Shown one piece after another: positions 8,398 through 16,915 of a stretch of DNA of 64,000 nucleotides; position 1 is the stretch's first letter; each line of letters starts with the position of its first letter. The notes beneath the pieces were generated by a model. The model was not told the DNA's origin and did no database searches. It was given only the letters and a program-made list of their open reading frames with translations. The DNA is from Streptomyces coffeae (lineage in GTDB: Bacteria; Actinomycetota; Actinomycetes; Streptomycetales; Streptomycetaceae). The stretch is from positions 434,001 to 498,000 of the forward strand of contig NZ_JAERRF010000003.1 of the NCBI RefSeq assembly GCF_016741875.1, given 5' to 3'. The position numbers and the translations under genes were made by a program.

Positions 8398-11300
8398 TCA
8401 GTTGGTGCCGATCTTCGCCAACAGGTCCACGATCCGGGCCTGTACCTCCGCGCTCGTCGAGCGCTCCGCGAGGAACAGCACGGTCTCGCCCGACGTCAGC
8501 CGCGACAGCTGCCCCGGGTCGATGTCCGCCGCGGTGTAGACGACCAGCGGGGTGCGGTTGAGCAGACCGTTGCCACGCAGCCAGTCCACGATCCCGGCCC
8601 GGCGGCGGCGTACCTGCATCAGGTCCATCACCACCAGGTTCGGCCGCATCTGCCCGGCGAGCGACACCGCGTCGGCGTCCGTCGCCGCGCGGGCGACCTG
8701 CATCCCGCGCCGCTCCAGCGTCTCCGTCAGCGCCGCCGCGATCGGCTCGTGCTCCTCGATCAGCAGTACGCGGGGCGGGTGCTGCTCACTGTCGCGCGGG
8801 GCGAGCGCCTTGAGCAGGACGGCCGGGTCGGCGCCGTACGCCGCCTCCCGTGTCGCCTGGCCGAGCCCCGCCGTCACCAGCACCGGCACCTCGGCGGCGA
8901 CCGCCGCCGTACGCAGCGACTGAAGCGCGGTACGGGTGATCGGCCCGGTCAGCGGGTCGACGAAGAGCGCCGCCGGATACGCGGCGATCTGCGCGTCCAC
9001 CTCCTCCCGGGAGTTGACGATCACCGGGCGGTAGCCGCGGTCGCTCAGCGCCTGCTGCGTGGACATGTCCGGCGCGGGCCACACGAGGAGGCGGCGCGGA
9101 TTGTCCAGCGGCTCCGGCGGCAGTTCGTCGTCCAGGGGCGGGGTGCGGTCGTCGACGATCTCGATGGCGCCGTTCGGCCCGTCCAGCGGTTCCGGACCCT
9201 CGGCGCCCTCGTCCGGCGCGCCGATCGCGAACGCCCGGCCCGAGCTCTGCGGCCCCGGCGCGCGATGCGGCTGTGCGCCCGCTCCGGGCTGCGGTCGCGA
9301 CGGCGTCGCGGGCTGTGCGCCGGACGGCGCTCCCGGCTGTGTCCCGGCCTGGGGCGGCGGGGTCCGGTCGGCGGCCGCCGCGGCTTCCGGTGCCGGACCG
9401 CCCTGGTCCGGACCCGGCACATCGGGTCGGGCGGCCAGCTTGCGACGTCGGCCCGACCCCGCCGTGGCCGTGCCGCCGGAGGGCGTCTGGGACTGAGGCG
9501 GGGGCTGCTGCCCCTGCGGACGGCCGCCCTGCGGCTGACCCGGGCGCTGCACTCCGGTGGGCTGCTGACCGATGGGGTGCTGACCCGTCGGATGCTGCCC
9601 GGTGGCATGCTCACCGGCCTGCTGGGCGAACGGCACCCCTTGTCCCAGCGTGCGCACGCTGATCGCGCGCCCTGTGGTGTCCGCGCCCGGCGGCGCCTCG
9701 GCGGGCAGCGGCTGGGAGCCTGGCCGCGCGGGTGTGGCCGACCACTGGCCCGACGGCGGACCGCTGGGCTGGGCGGCCGGACCCGGCTGCTCCTCGGAGA
9801 GCGGTCGGCGCGCCCGGCGCCGCCCGGTGGGCTGCTGCTCCTGCTGTTGTTCGTGCTCGGGACCGCGGGCGGCGGGCAGCGCTGCCATGGCCGACTCACC
9901 CTGCCCGGGGGCGCCGTTGGGGCGTACGGGCTCGCCGCGTACGGCAAGACCGCCACCGCCCTGTGGCTGAGTGGCGCCGAGGGGACCGTGCTGCGCGGGG
10001 ACCAGCCCGGCCGGGCCCAGCTCCGGCGGCAGCCCGCCGTGCTCCGGCGTCCGGTCGGCCGCGGCGGGCGGCAGCGCGAAGGGGGACCGGGCGGCGCCGG
10101 GCTCCTCCGCGGGCTGCCCCTGGGGCTGGGCCTGTTCCTCGTCGGACAGCGGCCGTTCCGGGGCCTCGGCCAGCGCCCGGCGGGCCCGGCGCCGTCCGGT
10201 CGGCGCGGAAGCCTGCTGCGGCTGGCCGCCGTTGGTGCCCTGCGGAGCATCGCCCCACTGCGCCTGCTGCTGCTCGCGCTCCTGCTGCTCGTGCGGCGGC
10301 TGCTGTTCTTGCTGCTGCTGTTCGTGCTCGGGGCTGCGGGCGGCGGGCAGCGCGGGCATGGCGCCAGGCTGAACCTGCTGCTGCGGCGCCGGGTCGGTGG
10401 CATCGGCCGCCGCTGGGGGGAGCGCGAGGGCGGACCGGGGGGCCGCGCCGTTCTCCTGGGCCGGGGCGCCGCGCCGGGCGCGCCGCCCGCCGGGGGCCTG
10501 CCCGGCCATGCCCTGAGGCGGCACCACGCCCATACCGGCGGGGCCGACCGGCTGCGGAGCGGCTGCCTCCGGTGCGTCGTCGGCGCGGGCGTGGCGGTGG
10601 TGCCCGCTTCCGCTGCCGTTGGTGTCCTGGGTGGCCGTGCCGGGGGCCGGGGTCTCGTCGGGGTGCGGGCGTGCCCGGCGACGCCCGGTCGGCCGCGGCT
10701 CGTTCTGGTGCGCGCCGGTGTCGTCGCCACCCACGGCGGGCTGTTCGGCCGGTGCGCCCGCGCTCTGCTCGCCGTTCTGCGTTCCGCTGCCGTCGGTGTC
10801 CTGGGTGGCCGTGCCGGGGGCCGGGGTCTCGTCGGGGTGCGGACGTGCCCGGCGGCGCCCGGTCGGCGTATGGCCGGTGCCGTTCCCGGCCGTGCCACCG
10901 CCGGAGGTGCCGCCGCCGGAGGTGCTGCTCCCCGAGGTGCCGCCGCCGGAGGTGCCCTGCCCTTGTGTACCGTCGCCGCGCTCCGCGCTCGACGCGGCGT
11001 TCGCGCGCTCCAGGTCCGCGGCGGCGGCCGAGATCGGTACCTCCAGGACATAGGCGTGTCCGCCCATACCCGGCATCTCATGGGTCTGGAGCACGCCCCC
11101 GTGCCGGCGCACGATCCCGCGCACGATGGGCTCGTGCACCGGGTCGCCGCCCGCGTAGGGCCCGCGCACCTCGACCCTTATGACGTTCCCGCGCTGCGCC
11201 GCCGCGACGACGATCGTGGAGTCCCCGGACGCCGCGCCGCCCGAGGCCGCCTTGCCGGTCGAGTCGACACCGGCCACGTCCGCGACGAGATGGGCGAGCG

Positions 11301-12663
11301 CCTGAGCCAGCCGATCCGCGTCCACCTCGGCCTCGATCGGCGGCGCATGCACGGCGAACTGCGCCCGGCCCGGGCCGATCAGCTCGACCGCGCCCTCGAC
11401 ACCCGCCGCCACGACCTCGTCCATGGAGACCGCGCGCCGGGCCAGCTCCTCGCCGTCCGCGTCGAGCCGCTGGTAGCTCAGGACGTTGTCCACGAGCGTG
11501 GTCATCCGGGTGTACCCGGCGGCGAGGTGGTGCAGGATCTGGTTGGCCTCCGGCCACAGCTGTCCGGCCGGGTCGTCGGCCAGGACGCCCAGCTCGTGGC
11601 GGAGCTCCAGCAGCGGCCCGCGCAGCGACTGGTCGAGCACGGCCAGCAACTGGGTGTTCCGGTCGGTGAGGGACTCCAGCTGCTCCGCGTACCGCTCGCG
11701 CTCCCCGGCCAACTGCCCCCGGAGGTCGTCCAGCGCCTGGGTGTGCTGGGTGGTGAGCTCCTCCAGCTCCGCGGTGTGCTTGGCGGTGAGGCTCTCCAGC
11801 TCCTCGGCGTGCTGGGAGGTGAGGCCCTCCACCTCCTCGGTGTGAGCCGCGACCAGGTCCCGCTCGGCGCGCCGGTCGGTGAAGGTCATCACGGCGCCGA
11901 CGAGTTGCTCGCCGTCCCGTACGGGCGCGGTCGTCAGATCGACCGGAACCTGGCTGCCGTCCTTGGCCCACAGCACCTGACCGCGCACCCGGTGCTTGCG
12001 GCCGGACCGCAGGGAGTCGGCGAGCGGCGATTCCTCGTACGCGAAGGGGGAACCGTCCGGGCGCGAGTGGTGTACCAGAGAGTGAAGCTCCTGACCGCCC
12101 AAGTCACTGGCCCGGTAGCCGAGGATCTGCGCCGCGGACGGGTTGACGAGGACCACCTTGCCCTCGGTGTCCACGCCGACCACGCCCTCCGCCGCCGCGC
12201 GCAGGATCATCTCGGTCTGGCGCTGCTGGCGGGCGAGTTCGGCCTCGGTGTCGAGCGTCCCGGTCAGGTCGCGCACGATGAGCATCAGCAGCTCATCGCC
12301 GGTGTAGCTGTACTGATCGGCGTAGGGGGTCCGGCCATCCTCCAGATTGGCGCTGGTCACCTCGACGGGGAACTGCGCCCCGTCGGTGCGCCGGGCCATC
12401 ATCCGGGTCGGCTTGGTGCCGCTCGTCCGCTCCGCGTCCGCGGGGCGCCGCATCGACCCGGGAATGCGGTTGGGATCGAAGGAGGGGAGCAGATCGAGCA
12501 GACCACGACCGACGAGGGCGGTTCCCGGTGTCTCGAAGGACTGGAGCGCGATGTGGTTGGCGTTGACGACCGTGCCATTGCAGTTGACCAGCAGCAGTGC
12601 GTCGGGAAGGGCGTCGAGTATCGCTGCGAGGCGAGCAGCGCCTCGGGATGGCCTGCTGCTCAC
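8398..12663 (-). CDS. PAS-PAS, degenerate histidine kinase-like, disordered linker, receiver protein
   Basis: A 1,421-residue multidomain signalling protein. Residues to about 125 and 145-260 form two PAS sensor domains. Next is a coiled coil (about 262-345) built of ELEELTxxHT-type heptads. The kinase-like segment (345-560) is degenerate: where an H-box is expected there is only LLELRHELG, and the N-box position reads QALAHLVADV without the usual Asn. Residues of about 560-1240 are Pro/Gln/Gly-rich disorder carrying repeated TGRRRAR motifs. The C-terminal 130 residues are a receiver with the phospho-acceptor Asp in VVMDLM and acidic EE in VLLIEEHEP. The start chosen is GTG at 12663, behind GGGAGG. 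It may work as a scaffold or phosphorelay end-point rather than an active kinase; similar proteins are called hybrid kinases. Confidence 0.82.
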   Translation of the reverse strand: MSSRPSRGAARLAAILDALPDALLLVNCNGTVVNANHIALQSFETPGTALVGRGLLDLLPSFDPNRIPGSMRRPADAERTSGTKPTRMMARRTDGAQFPVEVTSANLEDGRTPYADQYSYTGDELLMLIVRDLTGTLDTEAELARQQRQTEMILRAAAEGVVGVDTEGKVVLVNPSAAQILGYRASDLGGQELHSLVHHSRPDGSPFAYEESPLADSLRSGRKHRVRGQVLWAKDGSQVPVDLTTAPVRDGEQLVGAVMTFTDRRAERDLVAAHTEEVEGLTSQHAEELESLTAKHTAELEELTTQHTQALDDLRGQLAGERERYAEQLESLTDRNTQLLAVLDQSLRGPLLELRHELGVLADDPAGQLWPEANQILHHLAAGYTRMTTLVDNVLSYQRLDADGEELARRAVSMDEVVAAGVEGAVELIGPGRAQFAVHAPPIEAEVDADRLAQALAHLVADVAGVDSTGKAASGGAASGDSTIVVAAAQRGNVIRVEVRGPYAGGDPVHEPIVRGIVRRHGGVLQTHEMPGMGGHAYVLEVPISAAAADLERANAASSAERGDGTQGQGTSGGGTSGSSTSGGGTSGGGTAGNGTGHTPTGRRRARPHPDETPAPGTATQDTDGSGTQNGEQSAGAPAEQPAVGGDDTGAHQNEPRPTGRRRARPHPDETPAPGTATQDTNGSGSGHHRHARADDAPEAAAPQPVGPAGMGVVPPQGMAGQAPGGRRARRGAPAQENGAAPRSALALPPAAADATDPAPQQQVQPGAMPALPAARSPEHEQQQQEQQPPHEQQEREQQQAQWGDAPQGTNGGQPQQASAPTGRRRARRALAEAPERPLSDEEQAQPQGQPAEEPGAARSPFALPPAAADRTPEHGGLPPELGPAGLVPAQHGPLGATQPQGGGGLAVRGEPVRPNGAPGQGESAMAALPAARGPEHEQQQEQQPTGRRRARRPLSEEQPGPAAQPSGPPSGQWSATPARPGSQPLPAEAPPGADTTGRAISVRTLGQGVPFAQQAGEHATGQHPTGQHPIGQQPTGVQRPGQPQGGRPQGQQPPPQSQTPSGGTATAGSGRRRKLAARPDVPGPDQGGPAPEAAAAADRTPPPQAGTQPGAPSGAQPATPSRPQPGAGAQPHRAPGPQSSGRAFAIGAPDEGAEGPEPLDGPNGAIEIVDDRTPPLDDELPPEPLDNPRRLLVWPAPDMSTQQALSDRGYRPVIVNSREEVDAQIAAYPAALFVDPLTGPITRTALQSLRTAAVAAEVPVLVTAGLGQATREAAYGADPAVLLKALAPRDSEQHPPRVLLIEEHEPIAAALTETLERRGMQVARAATDADAVSLAGQMRPNLVVMDLMQVRRRRAGIVDWLRGNGLLNRTPLVVYTAADIDPGQLSRLTSGETVLFLAERSTSAEVQARIVDLLAKIGTN

Positions 12664-12897
12664 GACGACGCTTCCTCCCTGACTACCGCACCTTGCTGAC
12701 ACCCGCGGTCATTCTGCCGCCCCGTCTGCGGAGTGTCTCTAGGGGAGTCTACGGGCACCTGCGGCGGGCGCGACGGTAGATGAGAGGGAGCTCGCAGCAC
12801 GACGTACGCGTCTCGACGCACGCCCGGACAAACCTCTCCGAGGGTCGGCCCTTCTCCGTCCTGGGCCAATCCCCCGGTCCGCTCCCATCACCACCCA

Positions 12898-13347
12898 TCA
12901 GCTACCAGAGGTTCGCAAAACCACGGAGAATCGGTTCCATCGGGCGATTTCACACCCGTTGGTGCGGTCGAAGCGAGCGTTGACGGGCCGCCCCGCCCAC
13001 CGCCCGCTCACCCACGCGGTGGCCGGCCCCCCGTACATCCCCGTGCACATCGCCCCGGGCGGCACCGGCGCGAAGGGGTCCCGCCCCCACTCCGTCTGCG
13101 AGTCGAGCTGCCCACATGCCGCCCGCGCCCGCGGATGCGTACCGCCGGCCGGGTGGCAGGAGAGCACATATCGCGCGGCATCCGCGGGATCTCCGGTCTC
13201 ACTCACGGTGATCGCCAGCCGGTCGGCGCTCTCCCCGTCGATCGGCAGCGGCAGCGGCAGCGGCGTCCCCCATGCGGGGGCCAGTGTGGCGACGGAGGCG
13301 GCGGCGGTGACAGCGGCGGTGACGGCGATGCGGTGCAGCAGGGGCAT
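12898..13347 (-). CDS. Subtilisin-inhibitor-like (SSI) protease inhibitor
   Basis: A 149-residue secreted protein with an N-terminal signal peptide (MPLLHRIAVTAAVTAAASVA to about residue 30). The mature part has the SSI pattern: a first cysteine pair in VLSCHPAGGTHPRARAAC and a second in AMCTGMY and NGCEIA, matching the two disulfides of the family. SSI proteins block extracellular serine proteases and control proteolysis during mycelial development. Around the reactive site the sequence is Cys-Thr-Gly-Met-Tyr. By alignment with Cys-Pro-Met-Val-Tyr in classical SSI, the P1 residue would be Gly, which is unusual. The ATG at 13347 has CCAGGAG 8 nt upstream. The true frame is open further upstream but has no signal peptide there. 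Confidence 0.85.
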   Translation of the reverse strand: MPLLHRIAVTAAVTAAASVATLAPAWGTPLPLPLPIDGESADRLAITVSETGDPADAARYVLSCHPAGGTHPRARAACGQLDSQTEWGRDPFAPVPPGAMCTGMYGGPATAWVSGRWAGRPVNARFDRTNGCEIARWNRFSVVLRTSGS

Positions 13348-13552
13348 GGGGGCACTCCTGGAGTGATCGATCCGGGGCGCGCTGCCCCTGCCTCCTCTAA
13401 CGCGCCGCCGAAGCGCGCGTTGCGCCGCCAATAGGGCTTTGCGGTGGTGCCCGCCCGCCGAGTACCGTAGGGCGCGATTGGTGACATCCCGCTGGGCTGT
13501 GACATCATCTGCACACACCACATCGCGCTCGCGTGATGGGACTGGTGTGCTG

Positions 13553-13643
13553 GAGGCTTCGCCTAGTCTGGTCTATGGCGCCGCACTGCTAATGCGGTTT
13601 GGGCCTTAAAGCCCATCGAGGGTTCAAATCCCTCAGCCTCCGC
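13553..13643 (+). tRNA. tRNA-Ser(GCT)
   Basis: A 91-nt class II tRNA. The acceptor GGAGGCT pairs with AGCCTCC, the anticodon stem CCGCA/TGCGG encloses CTGCTAA (anticodon GCT at 13589-13591), a long variable arm follows, and the T-loop is TTCAAAT. CCA is not encoded. Confidence 0.96.
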
Positions 13644-13650
13644 TTCTCCA

Positions 13651-13682
13651 GGAGCCCCGGCCGAAATAGGCCGGGGCTCCTG
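13651..13682 (+). terminator. Terminator of tRNA-Ser(GCT)
   Basis: A perfect 13-bp stem AGGAGCCCCGGCC / GGCCGGGGCTCCT with loop GAAATA begins 7 nt after the tRNA. Confidence 0.85.
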
Positions 13683-13952
13683 TGTTTGCGGGGGTCTGCC
13701 GCTGCCGATGAGCTGGCATGACTGCTGGTATCTGATCGAATGCGTTGAGTGAAAACGCTGCGGGGTATCGCGCCCCTGACCTGGATCACCTCTCGCCTCC
13801 ACGGTGCGCCGCGACGGCGGGCGCGCCGACCCCCAAATATGGAGTTTTCGCAGGTCAGGGAGGGTGCGGCAAACGGATTTCGCGTGACGCCGCAGGTCAT
13901 GTAATGTTGTCCCCGCAACGCCGACCGGCAAGAAAAACCGCCGCAAAGCCAA

Positions 13953-14025
13953 GCGCTCGTAGCTTAACGGATAGAGCACTTGACTACGGATCAAGAGGTT
14001 GCAGGTTCGAATCCTGCCGAGCGCG
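13953..14025 (+). tRNA. tRNA-Arg(ACG), attachment-site host
   Basis: A 73-nt tRNA. The acceptor GCGCTCG pairs with CGAGCGC, the anticodon stem CTTGA/TCAAG encloses CTACGGA (anticodon ACG), and the T-arm is GCAGG-TTCGAAT-CCTGC. Its 3' half is repeated at 18853, marking it as the integration target of the neighbouring element. Confidence 0.96.
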
Positions 14026-14036
14026 CAGCAGCTCAG
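13995..14036 (+). repeat. Left direct repeat (att-like, within tRNA-Arg)
   Basis: These 42 bases (the anticodon stem end and T-arm through the acceptor and 11 nt beyond) are identical to 18853-18894. Similarity continues without gaps to 14103 with about ten mismatches. This is the usual shape of a site-specific integration into a tRNA 3' end. Confidence 0.8.
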
Positions 14037-14067
14037 AGGCCCCTTCCGATCATCGGAAGGGGCCTCT
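14035..14067 (+). terminator. Terminator of tRNA-Arg
   Basis: A 16-bp perfect stem AGAGGCCCCTTCCGAT / ATCGGAAGGGGCCTCT around a single central C. The second copy at 18893-18925 keeps the fold with a compensated base pair. Confidence 0.85.
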
Positions 14068-14369
14068 GGCGTATACGGTGACCGCGCAACTGACATCAGC
14101 CGCAGCCCCGGCCCGTCAGACCGCTGTCGGGACGCCGCTCCATCCGAGCCCGCGTTGGCTGCGCGCATCGCGCACTGCGATCCTCCGGTTCTGCCTGGTC
14201 CCAGTCCGTGTCCGCGACGGCCCCGAGCCGCCGCGCCTCTCCGATGCGGACCACCTGGAGTCGACGAAGATCCGGCCCACGATGGACGAGTGGGGGAAGC
14301 TCTCGTACGACGAGCGAGGTGGTGGAGGCGGAGCGGGGCGACTGGCGGCCCGGTCCGCGGATCCGTGGA
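14068..14369. other. Gene-free left end of the element
   Basis: About 300 bp with no gene that I can support. Open frames here are artefacts of the antisense tRNA region or are too short, and no promoter is evident. Confidence 0.4.
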
Positions 14370-14747
14370 TCAGGCGTCCATGTGGAACTTGTCGATGTCC
14401 CAGTGCTGGTTGCCCCGCTCGGTGAAGACCAGGACGTTCAGCCGACCGCTGTTGAAGTTGAAGTCGCAGGTCTTGGAATGGCCCTTGCCGCCCACCTTGC
14501 ACACGCGGACATTGTCCGAGGCGGGCCCGAAGAGACTGACGGCGAAGGTGCGGCCGTCAGCCTTGAGGTCCTTGACCGTGACAGTGTCGGTGGCCGAGTT
14601 GTACGACATGGAGCCCTGGGCGTACCGCTCGCTCACGTTGTTGGTGGCGGCCGAACTCGTGCCCGCGCCGATCGTGAAGGCGAGGCCGAGGCAAACGGCG
14701 GCGGAAGCGGGGGCGGCGATCAGCGCCCGGCGTATGGACTTATGCAT
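14370..14747 (-). CDS. Small secreted protein of unknown function
   Basis: A 125-residue protein with a clear signal peptide (MHKSIRRALIAAPASAA to about residue 33, with cleavage likely after TSSAA). The mature part has two cysteines (RVCKVGG and KTCDFNF) probably forming one disulfide, and a beta-rich pattern (MSYNSATDTVTVKDLKADG). I do not recognise a named family. It lies inside the tRNA-Arg element with its start overlapping the end of the transposase remnant. The ATG at 14747 has a weak GAGAG run upstream. Confidence 0.7.
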   Translation of the reverse strand: MHKSIRRALIAAPASAAVCLGLAFTIGAGTSSAATNNVSERYAQGSMSYNSATDTVTVKDLKADGRTFAVSLFGPASDNVRVCKVGGKGHSKTCDFNFNSGRLNVLVFTERGNQHWDIDKFHMDA

Positions 14748-15024
14748 GCGTGTTGCTCTCTCTGAATTGAATGACCACGAAGCGGTGGTCTCTCTGCGCA
14801 GATGCTAAACGCGCGGCGCGACGTGGCCATGGGGGATTGTTCCCATGACAGGCGTCACACCGCCTACGCTGCGGGACCTGACGCCACACCATATGAGGCC
14901 GCATCACCCGGTGGCAGCACGCTTCCAGCTGCCCGCCCCGGCCACGCTGCCACCCCGGCGCCGGCAGCAACGGCCGGACCCCGGCCCACTCGGCATCCGA
15001 CAGGTCCGTTGGGTAGCGCGGCAA
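14740..15024 (-). pseudogene. IS5-family transposase fragment
   Basis: The first 40 residues or so (MPRYPTDLSDAEWAGVRPLL, then GWQRGRGGQLEACCHRVM) match the N-terminal DUF4096 domain of IS5-group transposases. After that the conserved sequence breaks off: part of the expected linker and the entire DDE catalytic region are missing, and the rest of the frame looks like non-coding translation. No terminal inverted repeats were found beside it. It is a truncated relic, useful as a sign that the element has accumulated insertions and deletions. Confidence 0.7.
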
Positions 15025-15055
15025 CCTCCACCCGTGGTCAGCCCAGACTGGAGTA

Positions 15056-15676
15056 CTAGCCGAGGGTCCACTTGCCCATGCGTTCCTCGTCGAGCCCGTT
15101 GGCGTCCATCTGGTATGTCAGGGCCGTGATCTTCACGTCCTCCGGCACGTTGAAGATCACCCAACCGGCAGCCTGCTTGCCCGGCCGGAGGATCAGAGGG
15201 ATGTCCAGGGACTCGCCGGCGGTGGGGGATCCGGGCTTGCCGACGTAGCTCTTACCGGTCGAGTCGACGACCTTCGCCTCGTTGTACGGGGTGTAGTGGT
15301 AGGTGCCCTGGCCGGTGTTGACGATCGTGAACTCCGCTGCGACCAGGCGCTCCCCGGCGGGAGCCTTGAAGTAGTCGACCTTCGCCTGGGCGCGGTCCAC
15401 GTACCTCTTCAACGTGAAGTCGGCCCGGCCCGTGCCCTTGGAGTCCAGGTTGGTGGGGCTTCCCTCCAGCGCGAGGGTGTCGCCGAGCTTGCCGACCGGC
15501 GGCTGCGCGCTGCCGGGCCCGGCGTCAGGCGTCTGCTCACCGCCGGGTTTCGCGGCGCCGCTGGAACCGGTGTTCTTCGTGGGGCCCGCCTTGCTGCCCT
15601 CGTCCGAACCGCCGCATGCCACAAGGGTGGCGGTGAGTGTGACGACCGCCGCGGCGGCCGCGATGGAACGGTGCAT
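15056..15676 (-). CDS. Lipoprotein with DUF4352-like domain
   Basis: A 206-residue lipoprotein. The signal ends in the lipobox LVAC (cysteine near residue 21), followed by a Gly/Ser/Pro linker of about 45 residues. The C-terminal half has the DUF4352-like immunoglobulin-type pattern, including GERLVAAEFTIVNTG and YTPYNEAKVVDSTGKSY. Such proteins sit on the outer face of the membrane; function is unknown. The ATG at 15676 has GAGGGA 5 nt upstream. Together with the lipoproteins at 21.5 and 22.5 kb it makes three related-looking envelope proteins in 8 kb. Confidence 0.8.
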   Translation of the reverse strand: MHRSIAAAAAVVTLTATLVACGGSDEGSKAGPTKNTGSSGAAKPGGEQTPDAGPGSAQPPVGKLGDTLALEGSPTNLDSKGTGRADFTLKRYVDRAQAKVDYFKAPAGERLVAAEFTIVNTGQGTYHYTPYNEAKVVDSTGKSYVGKPGSPTAGESLDIPLILRPGKQAAGWVIFNVPEDVKITALTYQMDANGLDEERMGKWTLG

Positions 15677-15880
15677 GGCATTCCCTCGTACATTCCCGTG
15701 AACCAGGTCGGTGTGGCGACGACGGGAATCCTTGTACAGAACGATGTACGCGGAATGCTTGTTGTGTAACCGAACGGCACCAACACGGCCGAACCGTCCC
15801 ACGTCTGCCGGATGGTGACGACGTCCGGCTCGGTGGCGAAGCTACCGAGCCGGACCTCGGTTCAACGGCCTTGGCTCCGG

Positions 15881-16495
15881 TCAGTACGAAAGCGACCGGC
15901 GGGCCGTGCGGGGTGCAACGCCCTGGACGCCGGTCGGCGTTCCCTGGGTGGCGGTCCGTTGGGCCATGCCGCCACCGCCGGTGCTCACTCCGCCGTGCGG
16001 GGCCCGCGCACTGTGGCCGTCGGCCTTGAACTTCCCGTCCCGCAGCTCGAAGTGCTGGGGCAGCGAGCAGCCGATCGCTGGGGTGATCAGCAGGCTCGCG
16101 GTGACGGGCGCGGGGTTGGTGCTCGCCGTCGAGAACTCGCAGATCGCGCCTCGCCCGGTGACCGGGAACCAGAAAAAGCTGTCCACCGCACCGACCCGTA
16201 CCTCGTCCGACAGCATGAACCGGCCGTGCTGCCGGGCGAAGGCCTTCAGGCGGACGGTGGCCCTCAGCGGGTCGACCGTGGACCGGATCGCGGTCAGGGT
16301 GAACTTGACGTTCTCGTCCGCGTCCAGGACCGAGGACGCGATCTGCCTGGTCTCGGCCGCCTGCCCGTCGCGTGGCCGCCCGTCGTGGGCTTTGGCTTCG
16401 GTGGTTTCGGCAGGGGCAGCCAGCATGGCGACGGTCGCCGCGGCGGTGACCAGCACCGAGCAGCCGCGCACGAGCGTGCTCGCTTGTATCGGCAT
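15881..16495 (-). CDS. Secreted protein of unknown function
   Basis: A 204-residue protein with an N-terminal signal (MPIQASTLVRGCSVLVTAAA to about residue 38). The core (about 55-150) is beta-rich with FTLTAIRSTVDPLRATVRLKAF and FFWFPVTGRGAICEFSTAS, and contains two cysteines. The C-terminus is a Gly/Ala/Arg-rich tail. I see no named domain. The ATG at 16495 sits behind GGGAGGAAAT, a good ribosome-binding site, so it is probably expressed. It lies inside the tRNA-Arg element. Confidence 0.68.
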   Translation of the reverse strand: MPIQASTLVRGCSVLVTAAATVAMLAAPAETTEAKAHDGRPRDGQAAETRQIASSVLDADENVKFTLTAIRSTVDPLRATVRLKAFARQHGRFMLSDEVRVGAVDSFFWFPVTGRGAICEFSTASTNPAPVTASLLITPAIGCSLPQHFELRDGKFKADGHSARAPHGGVSTGGGGMAQRTATQGTPTGVQGVAPRTARRSLSY

Positions 16496-16915
16496 ATTTC
16501 CTCCCAGGTGCTCATGCGTGCTCTTCGCGCATGAATGCCACTTTTTCCCTTCCACCTGGAAACAAGGAAAAGCACCTGAATCACCCGTTCGCGCGCGGCG
16601 TCACCCGGCCGGACCGGACAACTGCTCCACCGCTCGCCAGCCGCTTATGGTGGGGCTTGGCCGTAGGACAGCACGGCGGGCCAAGGAACTGCGACAGTCA
16701 AGAATCCCCTGGCTGAAGCGACCTCTGGCTGACGGCGGTCATTGACGGCCATCGCCGAGCGTTCCGATCAGACAGCGACCAGCCTGCCACTCGAGCCGGA
16801 GCGCTGAGGACTCGAAGTAGGCGCACAGAAGCTGTCTCACGCAGCGGGGCGAGCCGGGCGATTACCGGGACCGGGACCGCCCCGTTGCGTCAACGTCGGG
16901 TGGCGGATGGCAGCG
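16496..16915. other. Gene-free gap inside the element
   Basis: About 420 bp between two leftward genes. No frame looks coding on either strand and no tRNA or strong hairpin is seen. It should hold the promoter of the secreted-protein gene at 15881-16495. Confidence 0.4.

Noticed and set aside
13563..14168. A minus-strand frame containing GRIRTCNLLIRSQVLYPLSY
   Set aside because: This is the known false translation of an antisense tRNA-Arg gene; the same region is two tRNA genes.
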